A stretch of DNA of 7,167 bases from Bacteroidota bacterium. Its GTDB lineage: Bacteria; Bacteroidota; Bacteroidia; Flavobacteriales_F; PHOS-HE28. The notes beneath the pieces are model-generated. The model was not told the DNA's origin. It did no database searches and was given only the letters and a program-made list of their open reading frames with translations. A program made the translations under genes and the position numbers. The DNA is taken from assembly GCA_023428865.1 (NCBI GenBank), contig JAEYWT010000393.1:1-7167 (forward strand), given 5' to 3'. Shown piece by piece: positions 1 through 5,877 of the stretch (position 1 is the first letter of the stretch; every line of letters begins with the position of its first letter).

Positions 1-92
1 TAGTAGGGCGGTTGCCAGTTCACCGAGGTTGTTCACCTAGTTGAGCAGCGGCCCGAAGAACAGGACGATACCCGGTTGCGATGATCCGGATG
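1..92. other. Left-edge stretch without a firm gene
   Basis: No reading frame here can be assigned with confidence. On the minus strand, a GTG codon at 36-34 directly follows an in-frame TAG. It opens 12 codons (MNNLGELATALL) that run off the window edge, so it could be the start of the next gene downstream of the glycosyltransferase, but 12 codons are too few to judge. The same frame upstream of that stop reads a short hydrophobic tail (GIVLFFGPLLN), which may be chance. No hairpin followed by a T-run is visible after the glycosyltransferase stop. Confidence 0.3.
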
Positions 93-104
93 CTACCGGT
101 TGCG
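69..104. repeat. Short imperfect direct repeat at glycosyltransferase 3' end
   Basis: TACCCGGTTGCG at 69-80 and TACCGGTTGCG at 94-104 differ by one C and are spaced 25 bp start to start. The second copy covers the stop codon and last three codons (RNR) of the glycosyltransferase; the first lies just beyond the gene. This could be a small local duplication or chance. No function is suggested. Confidence 0.3.
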
Positions 105-845
105 AGCTCCGAGCAACTTCCACCCGACCAAACCGGTGCGTGCCAGGAAGTATCGGAAACTCACCCCGAGCACACCCAGGCCATAGGTCATGCTACGGCT
201 GAAGTTGATGCTGCTCGCTTCTTCGAAGTACTTGGTCGGGCAGGTGATCTCGGCGATGTCGTAGTTCTTCCAGCAGATCTGCGCGATGATCTGATTGTCG
301 AACACGAAATCATCCGAGAGGATCTCGTAATCCACACTGCGCAATACGGCGCCGGAGTAGGCGCGGTAACCGGTGTGGTATTCGCTCAGCTTCTGGCCCA
401 TCAACAGGTTTTGGCTCAAGGTGAGCATCCGGTTGAAGACATACTTGTACAACGGCATACCACCCTTCAAGGCACCGCCACCGAGAATACGCGAGCCGAA
501 AACGACCGGGTACACATCGTTCCCAATGAGCGCGATCATGCTTACGAGCAGCTTCGGCGTGTACTGGTAGTCGGGGTGAAGCATGATCACGATATCACCA
601 CCAAGTTCGAGGGCCTTGTCGTAGCAACTCTTCTGATTGCCACCGTAGCCACGGTTCTTCTGGTGGACAACGATGTGCTTGATGCCGATCTGCCGTGCTA
701 CCTCTACGGTGTTGTCCGGGCTCTTGTCATCCACGAGCACCACCTCATCCACCAGGTCGAACGGGATCTCGTCGTACGTCTGCTTCAGGGTGAGCGCTGC
801 CCGATAGGCGGGTAGCACCACCACGACCTTCTTACCGTTGTACAT
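93..845 (-). CDS. Family 2 glycosyltransferase, DPM/ArnC-like (polyprenyl-phosphate sugar synthase type)
   Basis: This 250-residue protein is predicted to transfer a sugar from a nucleotide donor, probably to a polyprenyl phosphate or a related envelope acceptor at the cytoplasmic face of the membrane. The GT-A nucleotide-binding start is clear: VVVVLPAYRAALTL (residues 7-20), then the acidic VLVDDKSPDNT (36-46). NRGYGGNQK (64-72) and LHPDYQYTP (89-97) occupy the place of the DxD metal and donor site in dolichol-phosphate mannose synthase-like enzymes. FGSR (116-119) and the later GYRAYSG motif also fit that group. The C-terminal segment around GLGVLGVSFRYFL is moderately hydrophobic and could sit on the membrane, but there are no multiple membrane spans as in GtrB-like enzymes. 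The start ATG at 845 lies 27 bp after the transporter stop on the same strand, so the two are probably co-transcribed. Donor and acceptor cannot be read from sequence. Confidence 0.88.
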   Translation of the reverse strand: MYNGKKVVVVLPAYRAALTLKQTYDEIPFDLVDEVVLVDDKSPDNTVEVARQIGIKHIVVHQKNRGYGGNQKSCYDKALELGGDIVIMLHPDYQYTPKLLVSMIALIGNDVYPVVFGSRILGGGALKGGMPLYKYVFNRMLTLSQNLLMGQKLSEYHTGYRAYSGAVLRSVDYEILSDDFVFDNQIIAQICWKNYDIAEITCPTKYFEEASSINFSRSMTYGLGVLGVSFRYFLARTGLVGWKLLGARNR

Positions 846-849
846 GGGC

Positions 850-857
850 CAAAGATG
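850..857 (-). promoter_or_regulatory. Possible -7 element before the glycosyltransferase
   Basis: On the minus strand CATCTTTG differs at one base from the Bacteroidota -7 consensus TAnnTTTG and ends 4 nt before the ATG at 845. If active, it would give an almost leaderless transcript separate from the upstream transporter. No convincing -33 TTG was found. This is a weak call. Confidence 0.25.
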
Positions 858-872
858 GCGATGCGCACTGGA

Positions 873-1811
873 TCAGCCGCGTCTTTGCTCGGTTGCGGTC
901 ACCAGATACACTCCGCTCAGGATGAGTCCGATCATCAGAAGTTGCGACCCGCTAACCGGTTCGCCATCCAGCACACCCCAGCCAATGGCCACGATCGGCA
1001 TCAGGTAGGTGACCGATGATGCCCAGATGGCACTGGTCCTTTTCAGTAGGGCGTTCCAGAGGACCAACGATAGGGCCGAACTGAGTACGGCAAGTACTGC
1101 AACATATCCGAGCGAACGCCACGCGTGGGGGTGTTTGGCCAAGGTTCCCGGAAGGTCGGTCAACAGGCACCCAACCGCACCGACTGGCCCAACGAAGGTG
1201 AGCGCCAGAGCGGCGGTTGCGGTGGCGGGCAGCATGTAAAGCTTGTGTTTCACGATATTCGCGCTACATCCGTAACACAAGGTGCCAAGCACGGGAAGCA
1301 CTGCGTAGTGCGACCAACTGATGGCACCGGTGCGTGCATTGAACACGATCAAGCCAACGGCACCCAGCAGACCGAGTACGACACCCGCCACCTGGGCCAT
1401 GCGTACCCGACTGGCGAAGAGCAGCACGCCCACCACCAAGGTGAAGAGCGGTGTTAGGCTGTTCAGCATACCGCTCAAGGAGCTGTCGATGCGTGTCTGC
1501 GCCATGGCATACAGGAATGCCGGAATCCCATTCCCCAGCAGGCCGGTGCCCAACAGTGGCAACCAATGGGTGCGGAGCAGGGCGAAATGCTTCAATAGCA
1601 GCGGGGTAAGCGCAAGCCATGCGATCAGCAGACGCGCCGATGCCATTTGCCACGGATCCAGGACCGGTTCACCGTGATGGAAGAGGCCCCGCTTCATCAG
1701 GATGAAGGAGCTGCCCCAGATCACCGCCAAGACCAGTAGAAGGGTCCAAATGGTGCGGTTCGGGTTGGCCGGCGGCTTCGCAGAGGTGGTGGGGGCGGAC
1801 CCAGCTGGCAT
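873..1811 (-). CDS. EamA/DMT-superfamily membrane transporter
   Basis: This integral membrane protein (312 residues from the chosen start) belongs to the drug/metabolite transporter superfamily, whose members export or exchange small metabolites in the inner membrane. Ten hydrophobic segments can be followed, arranged as two EamA repeats of about 130 residues each. The first helix carries the family motif IWGSSF; PAFLYAMAQ and the GMLNSLTPLFTLVVG segment fit the end of the first repeat. The second repeat runs from about SHYAVLPVLGTLCYG to ILSGVYLVTA. The ATG at 1811 is preferred because it gives a short polar N-terminus (MPAGSAPTTS) before helix 1. An in-frame TTG at 1871 would add 20 residues across the divergent promoter region and is unlikely. 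The substrate is unknown. The glycosyltransferase gene follows 27 bp downstream on the same strand. Confidence 0.88.
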   Translation of the reverse strand: MPAGSAPTTSAKPPANPNRTIWTLLLVLAVIWGSSFILMKRGLFHHGEPVLDPWQMASARLLIAWLALTPLLLKHFALLRTHWLPLLGTGLLGNGIPAFLYAMAQTRIDSSLSGMLNSLTPLFTLVVGVLLFASRVRMAQVAGVVLGLLGAVGLIVFNARTGAISWSHYAVLPVLGTLCYGCSANIVKHKLYMLPATATAALALTFVGPVGAVGCLLTDLPGTLAKHPHAWRSLGYVAVLAVLSSALSLVLWNALLKRTSAIWASSVTYLMPIVAIGWGVLDGEPVSGSQLLMIGLILSGVYLVTATEQRRG

Positions 1812-1818
1812 GGGGCGG

Positions 1819-1826
1819 CGAAGGTA
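1819..1826 (-). promoter_or_regulatory. Possible -7 element before the EamA transporter
   Basis: On the minus strand TACCTTCG matches TAnnTTTG at all but one base and ends 7 nt before the ATG at 1811. It would give a nearly leaderless mRNA. No clear -33 element is visible. The position, shared with similar motifs before other genes in this window, is the main support. Confidence 0.3.
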
Positions 1827-1844
1827 TCTGGTATGCTGTGATAC

Positions 1845-1852
1845 TATCTTTG
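1845..1852 (+). promoter_or_regulatory. Bacteroidota-type -7 promoter element for the HMA lipoprotein
   Basis: TATCTTTG is an exact match to the Bacteroidota -7 consensus TAnnTTTG and lies 49 nt upstream of the ATG at 1902, in the 90-bp region between divergent genes. A good TTG -33 box at the usual spacing is absent. Just upstream, GTATC (1824-1828) and GATAC (1840-1844) form a small inverted repeat abutting the element, which could be an operator or chance. Confidence 0.55.
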
Positions 1853-1901
1853 TAACCAATTCGTTGCACAAGCGTCTTATGCATCGAAACCACTGCCTGC
1901 C

Positions 1902-2429
1902 ATGAACGCACGCCCCTTCGTTCTCCTTTTCGCCGCCACCCTGTTCGCCTGCTCTGGCAGCACCCCCACACCGGTTGCTGATACTGCCGATGCTGCAGGT
2001 TCCATTACCCGGGTGGTGGAAGAAGTGGCTGTGGCCGGTGCGGTTGCTTCAACCGTGGCGGATATCAGTATCGATGGCATGAGCTGCGAAATGATGTGCG
2101 GTGGCTCCATCAAGAAGGCGCTGGCCAAATTGCCGGGCGTTAATTCCACCGAGATCAAGTTCATTGAGGGCGATGAGAACGACCATGCCGTAGTGGACTT
2201 CGATGCCAGCAAAGTGAGCGACGCCGAGATGATTAAGGCCATACAAGGACTTTACGACGGCCAGTATAAAGTGGTTGCCGTGAAGATCACCAAGAACATC
2301 CCTGCCGCTGGTGCTGCTGCGGTGAATGGCCAGAAAGCGGAAGAGACCAAACCGGTTAGCGTGATGAACCCAGCGGCTTTAGTGGTGCCAGGCATTCTTT
2401 CGCTTTTGGCTCATGTCCTGCGCCTCTGA
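1902..2429 (+). CDS. Predicted lipoprotein with heavy-metal-associated (HMA) domain, CxxxC type
   Basis: This 175-residue exported protein probably binds a soft metal such as copper in the periplasm. The N-terminus is a lipoprotein signal: a short basic start, a hydrophobic stretch, and lipobox LFAC with the acylated Cys at 17. A Thr/Ala/Asp-rich linker leads to an HMA fold from about residue 52 to 130, beginning DISIDGMSCEMMCGGSIKK. The metal loop has Cys62 and Cys66 as C-x3-C rather than the usual C-x2-C, with Met60, Met64 and Met65 beside it. The fold continues with LPGV (77-80), the acidic strand AVVDFD (96-101) and the helix DAEMIKAIQ (107-115). After a low-complexity Ala-rich linker, the C-terminus (about 156-175) is hydrophobic and could touch the membrane. 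The gene has its own promoter and terminator. It lies upstream of ctaA, so a part in oxidase copper supply is possible but inferred. Confidence 0.82.
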   Translation: MNARPFVLLFAATLFACSGSTPTPVADTADAAGSITRVVEEVAVAGAVASTVADISIDGMSCEMMCGGSIKKALAKLPGVNSTEIKFIEGDENDHAVVDFDASKVSDAEMIKAIQGLYDGQYKVVAVKITKNIPAAGAAAVNGQKAEETKPVSVMNPAALVVPGILSLLAHVLRL

Positions 2430-2432
2430 TCC

Positions 2433-2476
2433 TGAACGAACTTGTGAAAGGGGGCTGAGGCCCCCTTTTTCGTTCA
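2433..2476 (+). terminator. Intrinsic terminator with extended outer stem
   Basis: Four bases after the lipoprotein stop, an inner hairpin pairs AAAGGGGGC (2447-2455) with GCCCCCTTT (2460-2468) around a TGAG tetraloop, and five T residues lie at 2466-2470. An outer arm TGAACGAA (2433-2440) pairs perfectly with TTCGTTCA (2469-2476), leaving a one-sided CTTGTG bulge. It should end transcription of the lipoprotein gene before ctaA, whose ATG is 26 nt further on. Confidence 0.88.
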
Positions 2477-2487
2477 CGCCCGCACGG

Positions 2488-2495
2488 TAGCTTCG
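2488..2495 (+). promoter_or_regulatory. Possible -7 element before ctaA
   Basis: TAGCTTCG matches TAnnTTTG except for one C and ends 6 nt before the ctaA ATG. Because a strong terminator lies just upstream, ctaA needs its own promoter, and this is the only candidate in the 26-bp gap. No clear -33 box was found; the T-run of the terminator lies in that region. Confidence 0.35.
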
Positions 2496-2501
2496 CGGCC
2501 G

Positions 2502-3542
2502 ATGGAGCATTTCGAACGCCGTAAGCTGAAGCCCGTGGTGGCTTGGCTGATCACCGGCTGTGTGATGATCGCCTTCATGGTGGTGATCGGCGGTGTTACA
2601 AGGTTGACCGGTAGCGGCTTGAGCATCACCGTTTGGGACCCCATCATGGGCGCCGTTCCACCGTTGAACGAAGCCGATTGGAACAAGGCTTTCGATCTGT
2701 ACAAGGCCATTCCGGAATACACCCTGAAGAACCAGCACATGGACCTGGCCGGGTTCAAGCGCATCTTCTTCTGGGAATTCCTGCACCGCAACTGGGGCAG
2801 GCTCATGGGCTTGGTGTTCGCCATTCCCTTCTTCATCTTCTGGCGCAAGGGCCTGCTGAAGGGGTGGTTGATGAAGCGCTGCTGGGCCATCCTCATCGGC
2901 GGTGGCCTGGTGGGCGCACTCGGCTGGTTCATGGTGGCCAGTGGCTTGGAGAAGAACCCCGATGTGAGCCATTACCGTTTGGCCATCCACTTGTGCGCGG
3001 CCTTCACGGTGTTCGCGCTGGTGCTTTGGACCGTGCTCGATATCCGCGATGGACGAGCCGGGTTCCGCTCCAACGGTTCTGGCGAAGGCCGCTGGTCACG
3101 CGTGCTGCTGATCCTGCTGGTGGTGCAGATCGTTTGGGGCGCTTTCACCGCAGGCCTCGATGCTGGACGCATCTACAACACCTGGCCGCTGATGAACGGC
3201 GAATTCATGCCGGAGAACGTGCATGCCTTCGGAGATCTGGTGACCGATCTTTCTGAACACCGCGATGGTGTGCAGTTCGTACACCGCAACCTAGCTTATC
3301 TCGTGGCACTGGGCTTCATCGTGTTCGCGGTGAAGTTCCGCCGTGAGGCGTCCATGGAGATCGTCTGGTTCCCGTTGTTGATCGCCGTAGTGCTGCAGTT
3401 CGTATTGGGGGTGGTCACCCTGCTTTCACAGGTGGACCTGCTCGCTGGTGTATTGCACCAACAAGGCGCATTGTTACTGTTGGCCGTGTTACTGAAGGCG
3501 CTTCATCGCACCGGCCAGCGTATCAACGCCAGCGAAGTGTAG
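2502..3542 (+). CDS. ctaA: Heme A synthase (COX15/CtaA family)
   Basis: This inner-membrane enzyme converts heme O to heme A by oxidising the C8 methyl group, the last step in making the cofactor of aa3-type cytochrome c oxidase. The 346-residue protein has about eight membrane segments, normal for the family. The N-terminal hallmark GGVTRLTGSGLSITVWDP spans residues 30-47. Heme-ligand or structural histidines are in the usual places: EFLHRNWGR (His95, with Glu92), RLAIHL (His163), FVHRNLAY (His261) and GVLHQQGA (His319). The loop between helices 1 and 2 lacks the cysteine pair of Bacillus CtaA, so this is the proteobacterial/mitochondrial type. AGLDAGRIYNTWPLMNG (217-233) is strongly conserved in that type. 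ATG 2502 precedes the first helix by about ten polar residues. The 3' end overlaps the convergent gldD by 20 bp. No heme O synthase gene is in view. Confidence 0.95.
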   Translation: MEHFERRKLKPVVAWLITGCVMIAFMVVIGGVTRLTGSGLSITVWDPIMGAVPPLNEADWNKAFDLYKAIPEYTLKNQHMDLAGFKRIFFWEFLHRNWGRLMGLVFAIPFFIFWRKGLLKGWLMKRCWAILIGGGLVGALGWFMVASGLEKNPDVSHYRLAIHLCAAFTVFALVLWTVLDIRDGRAGFRSNGSGEGRWSRVLLILLVVQIVWGAFTAGLDAGRIYNTWPLMNGEFMPENVHAFGDLVTDLSEHRDGVQFVHRNLAYLVALGFIVFAVKFRREASMEIVWFPLLIAVVLQFVLGVVTLLSQVDLLAGVLHQQGALLLLAVLLKALHRTGQRINASEV

Positions 3543-4089
3543 CCAGCATGTGCCGCATGTCTTCGCGCAACCGTGCCGTTACCGGTGCAAGCGAATCCGC
3601 ATTGGGCCGGTTGTCGAAGTAGAGCGATCCGTAGAGGAAGTTGTTGGTACTGTCCGTTACATAGAACACGAAAGGACTGGCCACATCACCCTCAATGTCG
3701 AACAGCGTTCCGAACACCCGCGTGCTGTCGCTCAACATGCGTTGTCCGTTGATCTTCGCGGCTTTGGCTTGGTGGGTGGTCTTGAAAGTGTGTGCGTCTT
3801 CGATCAGTTCCTGTAGATCGTTGTGTACTGGCGACCAGGTCAAGTGCATGGTGGCACGTTGACCTTTGAAACGGATGTCGAACCAACGGGCATCATCCTT
3901 CGCGGAGCGGATTCCCACGCGCGCGTATTCCGGAAGCTCCGCGCTGAAGGTGTTGTCATCCGTCCACGTGGTATAACGTTGCTCGGGCAGGTCGATACGG
4001 AAGTAACCGCGTGGCTTCGGTACGGGATCCTCTGTACAGCCCGTTGCCAAAACCACGACTACGAGAAGGAATCTAGTTCTCCACTTCAT
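3523..4089 (-). CDS. gldD: Gliding motility-associated lipoprotein GldD
   Basis: GldD is a lipoprotein required for gliding motility in Flavobacterium johnsoniae and works with the Gld envelope machinery; its biochemical role is not established. The protein has 188 residues, the usual family length. A basic start (MKWRTR) is followed by a hydrophobic stretch and a lipobox ending ATGC, with the acylated Cys at 18. After TEDPV comes the family hallmark KPRGYFRIDLP (25-35). The rest is a soluble domain (examples: HLTWSPVHNDL, FDIEGDVASPFVFYVTDS, NFLYGSLYF) ending LREDMRHMLATLRWR. I chose ATG 4089; an in-frame GTG lies one codon upstream at 4092. The gene overlaps the end of gldE by 17 bp, implying translational coupling. 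No Shine-Dalgarno sequence is seen. Its 3' end overlaps ctaA on the other strand by 20 bp. Confidence 0.93.
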   Translation of the reverse strand: MKWRTRFLLVVVVLATGCTEDPVPKPRGYFRIDLPEQRYTTWTDDNTFSAELPEYARVGIRSAKDDARWFDIRFKGQRATMHLTWSPVHNDLQELIEDAHTFKTTHQAKAAKINGQRMLSDSTRVFGTLFDIEGDVASPFVFYVTDSTNNFLYGSLYFDNRPNADSLAPVTARLREDMRHMLATLRWR

Positions 4090-5401
4090 CACGCATGATC
4101 ACTTTTACCCGTCGAATCCGTTTGTTATCCGAGGCTTCCACGATGAAGGTGAAGTTGTGCAGCTCCACCCGATCACCTTTCTTGGGAATGCGACCGGTCA
4201 GTTCCAGCACGAAGCCTCCGAGGGTGCCGCTATCGCCCTTGTGTTCCTCGAAGAGCGCACCATCGATGCCCAACACGCGATAAAGGTCGGTTAGCGCTGT
4301 CTTGCCTTCGAAGATCCAGGTCTGGTCATCCAACTTGCTGTAGAAGAGGTTCTCGTCATCGTATTCGTCGGTGATGTCGCCAACGATCTCCTCGATCACA
4401 TCTTCCATGGTGATGATGCCGCTCACACCACCGTATTCATCCACCACCACGGCCAGGTGTACCTTCTCATGTTGGAATTCCTTCAGCAGGTCGTCCAACT
4501 TCTTGCTTTCCGGAACGAAGTAGGGTTCGCGCAGTAAGCCATGCCACGCATGTTCCGGCTTGTTCAGGTGCGGAAGGATGTCCTTGATGTACAACACTCC
4601 GATAACGCGGTCAGGCGTGCCATCGTACACCGGTACACGCGAGAAGCCCGAATCTACGATGGCCGTGATCAGTTCGCGGAAGGTGAGGTCGTTGTTGAAG
4701 GCGATCATCTCCGTGCGTGGGCGCATCACTTGGCGCACTTCGATGTTGCCGAATTTCACGATACCACGGAGGATGCGTTGCTCCTCGGCTGTTGTGCTGG
4801 CGTCGTGTGTCAGGTCCAACGCATGTCCCAATGAATCCACCGAGATGTGCTGCTTGTTGCGCTTTTGGAAACGCTTCTCGATCACCGTGGTGCTGCGTAC
4901 CAGCGCTTCACTCAGTGGTCTGAACAACCAACGCAAGGTGAGCAGTGGGCCGCTCATGGTGCGGGCCACCCGTACCGGATCCGAGGTGGCGTACACTTTC
5001 GGCAGAACCTCACTGATCAATACGATCACAAAGGCCACGGTAAGCACTTGTATGGCTACTACGGCGTATGGCGGTAGACCTTGGGGAACCACCAGGTCGC
5101 GCACCAATACGGTGCTTAGGATCACCGTACCCATGTTCACCAGGTTGCTCGTGATCAGAATGGTAGCCAACAGTCTGCGCGGTTTGGCCAGTAGGTCCTG
5201 TACACGCCTACCACTGGCGCCACCGCGCTCTTGCACATCGCGCAGTTGTGTGGGCGTTAAGGCGAACAAGGCAACCTCGCTCGCAGACATGGTGGCCGAG
5301 ATGATCAAGAGCAGCCCAATGATGCCGAACGCCACTAGGGTGCCCGGTTGCATGGCTGCGGTAAGTAGTGCCGTGGCGAGGGGTATGGGCGGAGGCTCCA
5401 C
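4073..5401 (-). CDS. gldE: Gliding motility-associated protein GldE, CNNM/CorC-type CBS-domain membrane protein
   Basis: GldE belongs to the CNNM/CorC (HlyC/CorC, UPF0053) family of membrane proteins tied to divalent cation transport or efflux; in Bacteroidota it is genetically linked to gldD. The 442-residue protein has the full family layout. An N-terminal DUF21/CNNM membrane domain covers about 20-190, with SASEVALFALT (39-49), ITSNLVNMG (83-91) and ISEVLPK (129-135). A CBS pair spans about 222-345, starting VRQVMRPRTEM (222-232) and ending AVVVDEYGGVSGIITMEDV (317-335). A C-terminal CorC/HlyC domain (about 350-435) includes GDSGTLGGFVLEL. The GTG at 5401 directly follows the ssb stop with no gap. 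The next start, ATG 5353 (Met17), would also leave the membrane domain whole, so the true start is uncertain. ssb and mutY lie upstream, with gldD overlapping downstream. Confidence 0.93.
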   Translation of the reverse strand: MEPPPIPLATALLTAAMQPGTLVAFGIIGLLLIISATMSASEVALFALTPTQLRDVQERGGASGRRVQDLLAKPRRLLATILITSNLVNMGTVILSTVLVRDLVVPQGLPPYAVVAIQVLTVAFVIVLISEVLPKVYATSDPVRVARTMSGPLLTLRWLFRPLSEALVRSTTVIEKRFQKRNKQHISVDSLGHALDLTHDASTTAEEQRILRGIVKFGNIEVRQVMRPRTEMIAFNNDLTFRELITAIVDSGFSRVPVYDGTPDRVIGVLYIKDILPHLNKPEHAWHGLLREPYFVPESKKLDDLLKEFQHEKVHLAVVVDEYGGVSGIITMEDVIEEIVGDITDEYDDENLFYSKLDDQTWIFEGKTALTDLYRVLGIDGALFEEHKGDSGTLGGFVLELTGRIPKKGDRVELHNFTFIVEASDNKRIRRVKVIMRDEVEN

Positions 5402-5842
5402 TTAGAACGGTAGATCGTCCATTTCGTCGCTTACCGGCGGCTGACCTGCGCTGCTCGTGGCGCCCTGGCTGGCTGGTGCCGCTGCCCTTGGTGCTCCGCC
5501 TTCGGTGTTGGCCCGATCCAGCAGTGTCATTTCATCGGCTACGATCTCCGTGGTGTAGCGTGTGTTGTTGTCCTTGTCCTGCCATTGCCGGGTGCGCAGC
5601 TTGCCTTCCACGTAAACTTTGCTGCCTTTGCGGAGATACTTTTCGGTGATCTCGGCCAAGCCCCGCCAAGCCACCACATTGTGCCACTCGGTCTGTTCGC
5701 GCCGTTCACCGGTGGTGCGGTCCTTGTACGTTTCGCTCGTTGCCAGACGGAAGTTCGCCACGCTGGCACCGTTCTGTAGATGACGGATCTCGGGATCGGC
5801 ACCGAGGTTCCCGATCAGGATCACTTTGTTCACTCCGGCCAT
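5402..5842 (-). CDS. ssb: Single-stranded DNA-binding protein SSB
   Basis: SSB coats single-stranded DNA during replication, recombination and repair and recruits partner proteins through its C-terminal tip. The 146-residue protein starts [20 protein letters not shown], the typical N-terminal OB-fold strand. It continues with ANFRLATSE, the loop [17 protein letters not shown] and [18 protein letters not shown], ending the OB fold at about residue 105. A flexible Ala/Gly/Ser/Pro-rich linker follows, then the acidic tip MDDLPF at 141-146, the partner-binding motif. It is shorter than E. coli SSB (178), mostly in the linker. The gene starts 35 bp after the mutY stop and its TAA directly abuts the gldE GTG, so it sits inside the mutY-gldD block. 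It is close enough to mutY to share a transcript but has a possible internal promoter. Confidence 0.97.
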   Translation of the reverse strand: MAGVNKVILIGNLGADPEIRHLQNGASVANFRLATSETYKDRTTGERREQTEWHNVVAWRGLAEITEKYLRKGSKVYVEGKLRTRQWQDKDNNTRYTTEIVADEMTLLDRANTEGGAPRAAAPASQGATSSAGQPPVSDEMDDLPF

Positions 5843-5845
5843 TGC

Positions 5846-5868
5846 TCGTAGGGTAGGCTACGAAGATA
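5846..5868 (-). promoter_or_regulatory. Possible ssb promoter element with small inverted repeat
   Basis: On the minus strand TATCTTCG (5868-5861) is one base off the Bacteroidota -7 consensus and lies 18 nt before the ssb ATG. It overlaps a six-base inverted repeat, TCGTAG (5846-5851) and CTACGA (5858-5863), with a 6-nt spacer. In RNA this would fold just before the start codon; in DNA it could be an operator. No -33 box is found at good spacing. Confidence 0.3.
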
Positions 5869-5877
5869 ACCACAGGC

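Noticed and set aside
81..815. 244-codon plus-strand open frame antisense to the glycosyltransferase
   Set aside because: It lies wholly opposite a clear GT2 gene, has no recognisable motif, and its composition (many His, Val, Glu, Asp) fits the mirror of a GC-rich coding frame.
1812..1871. Upstream extension of the EamA gene to a TTG at 1871
   Set aside because: The extra 20 residues cross the divergent promoter, look unlike a membrane-protein N-terminus, and the ATG at 1811 gives a normal family length.
2379..2990. 203-codon minus-strand frame opposite the start of ctaA
   Set aside because: It crosses the lipoprotein terminator and ctaA helices, is His/Gln/Glu-rich, and shows no family motif; ctaA is certain on the other strand.
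3472..3494. Repeated TGTTACTG near the end of ctaA
   Set aside because: The repeat falls on leucine codons of the last membrane helix (LLLLAVLLK) and is explained by coding.
4560..5405. 281-codon plus-strand open frame antisense to gldE
   Set aside because: It is opposite a full-length, well-conserved GldE. The product is rich in Ser, Arg and Thr with no domain, typical of a shadow frame.
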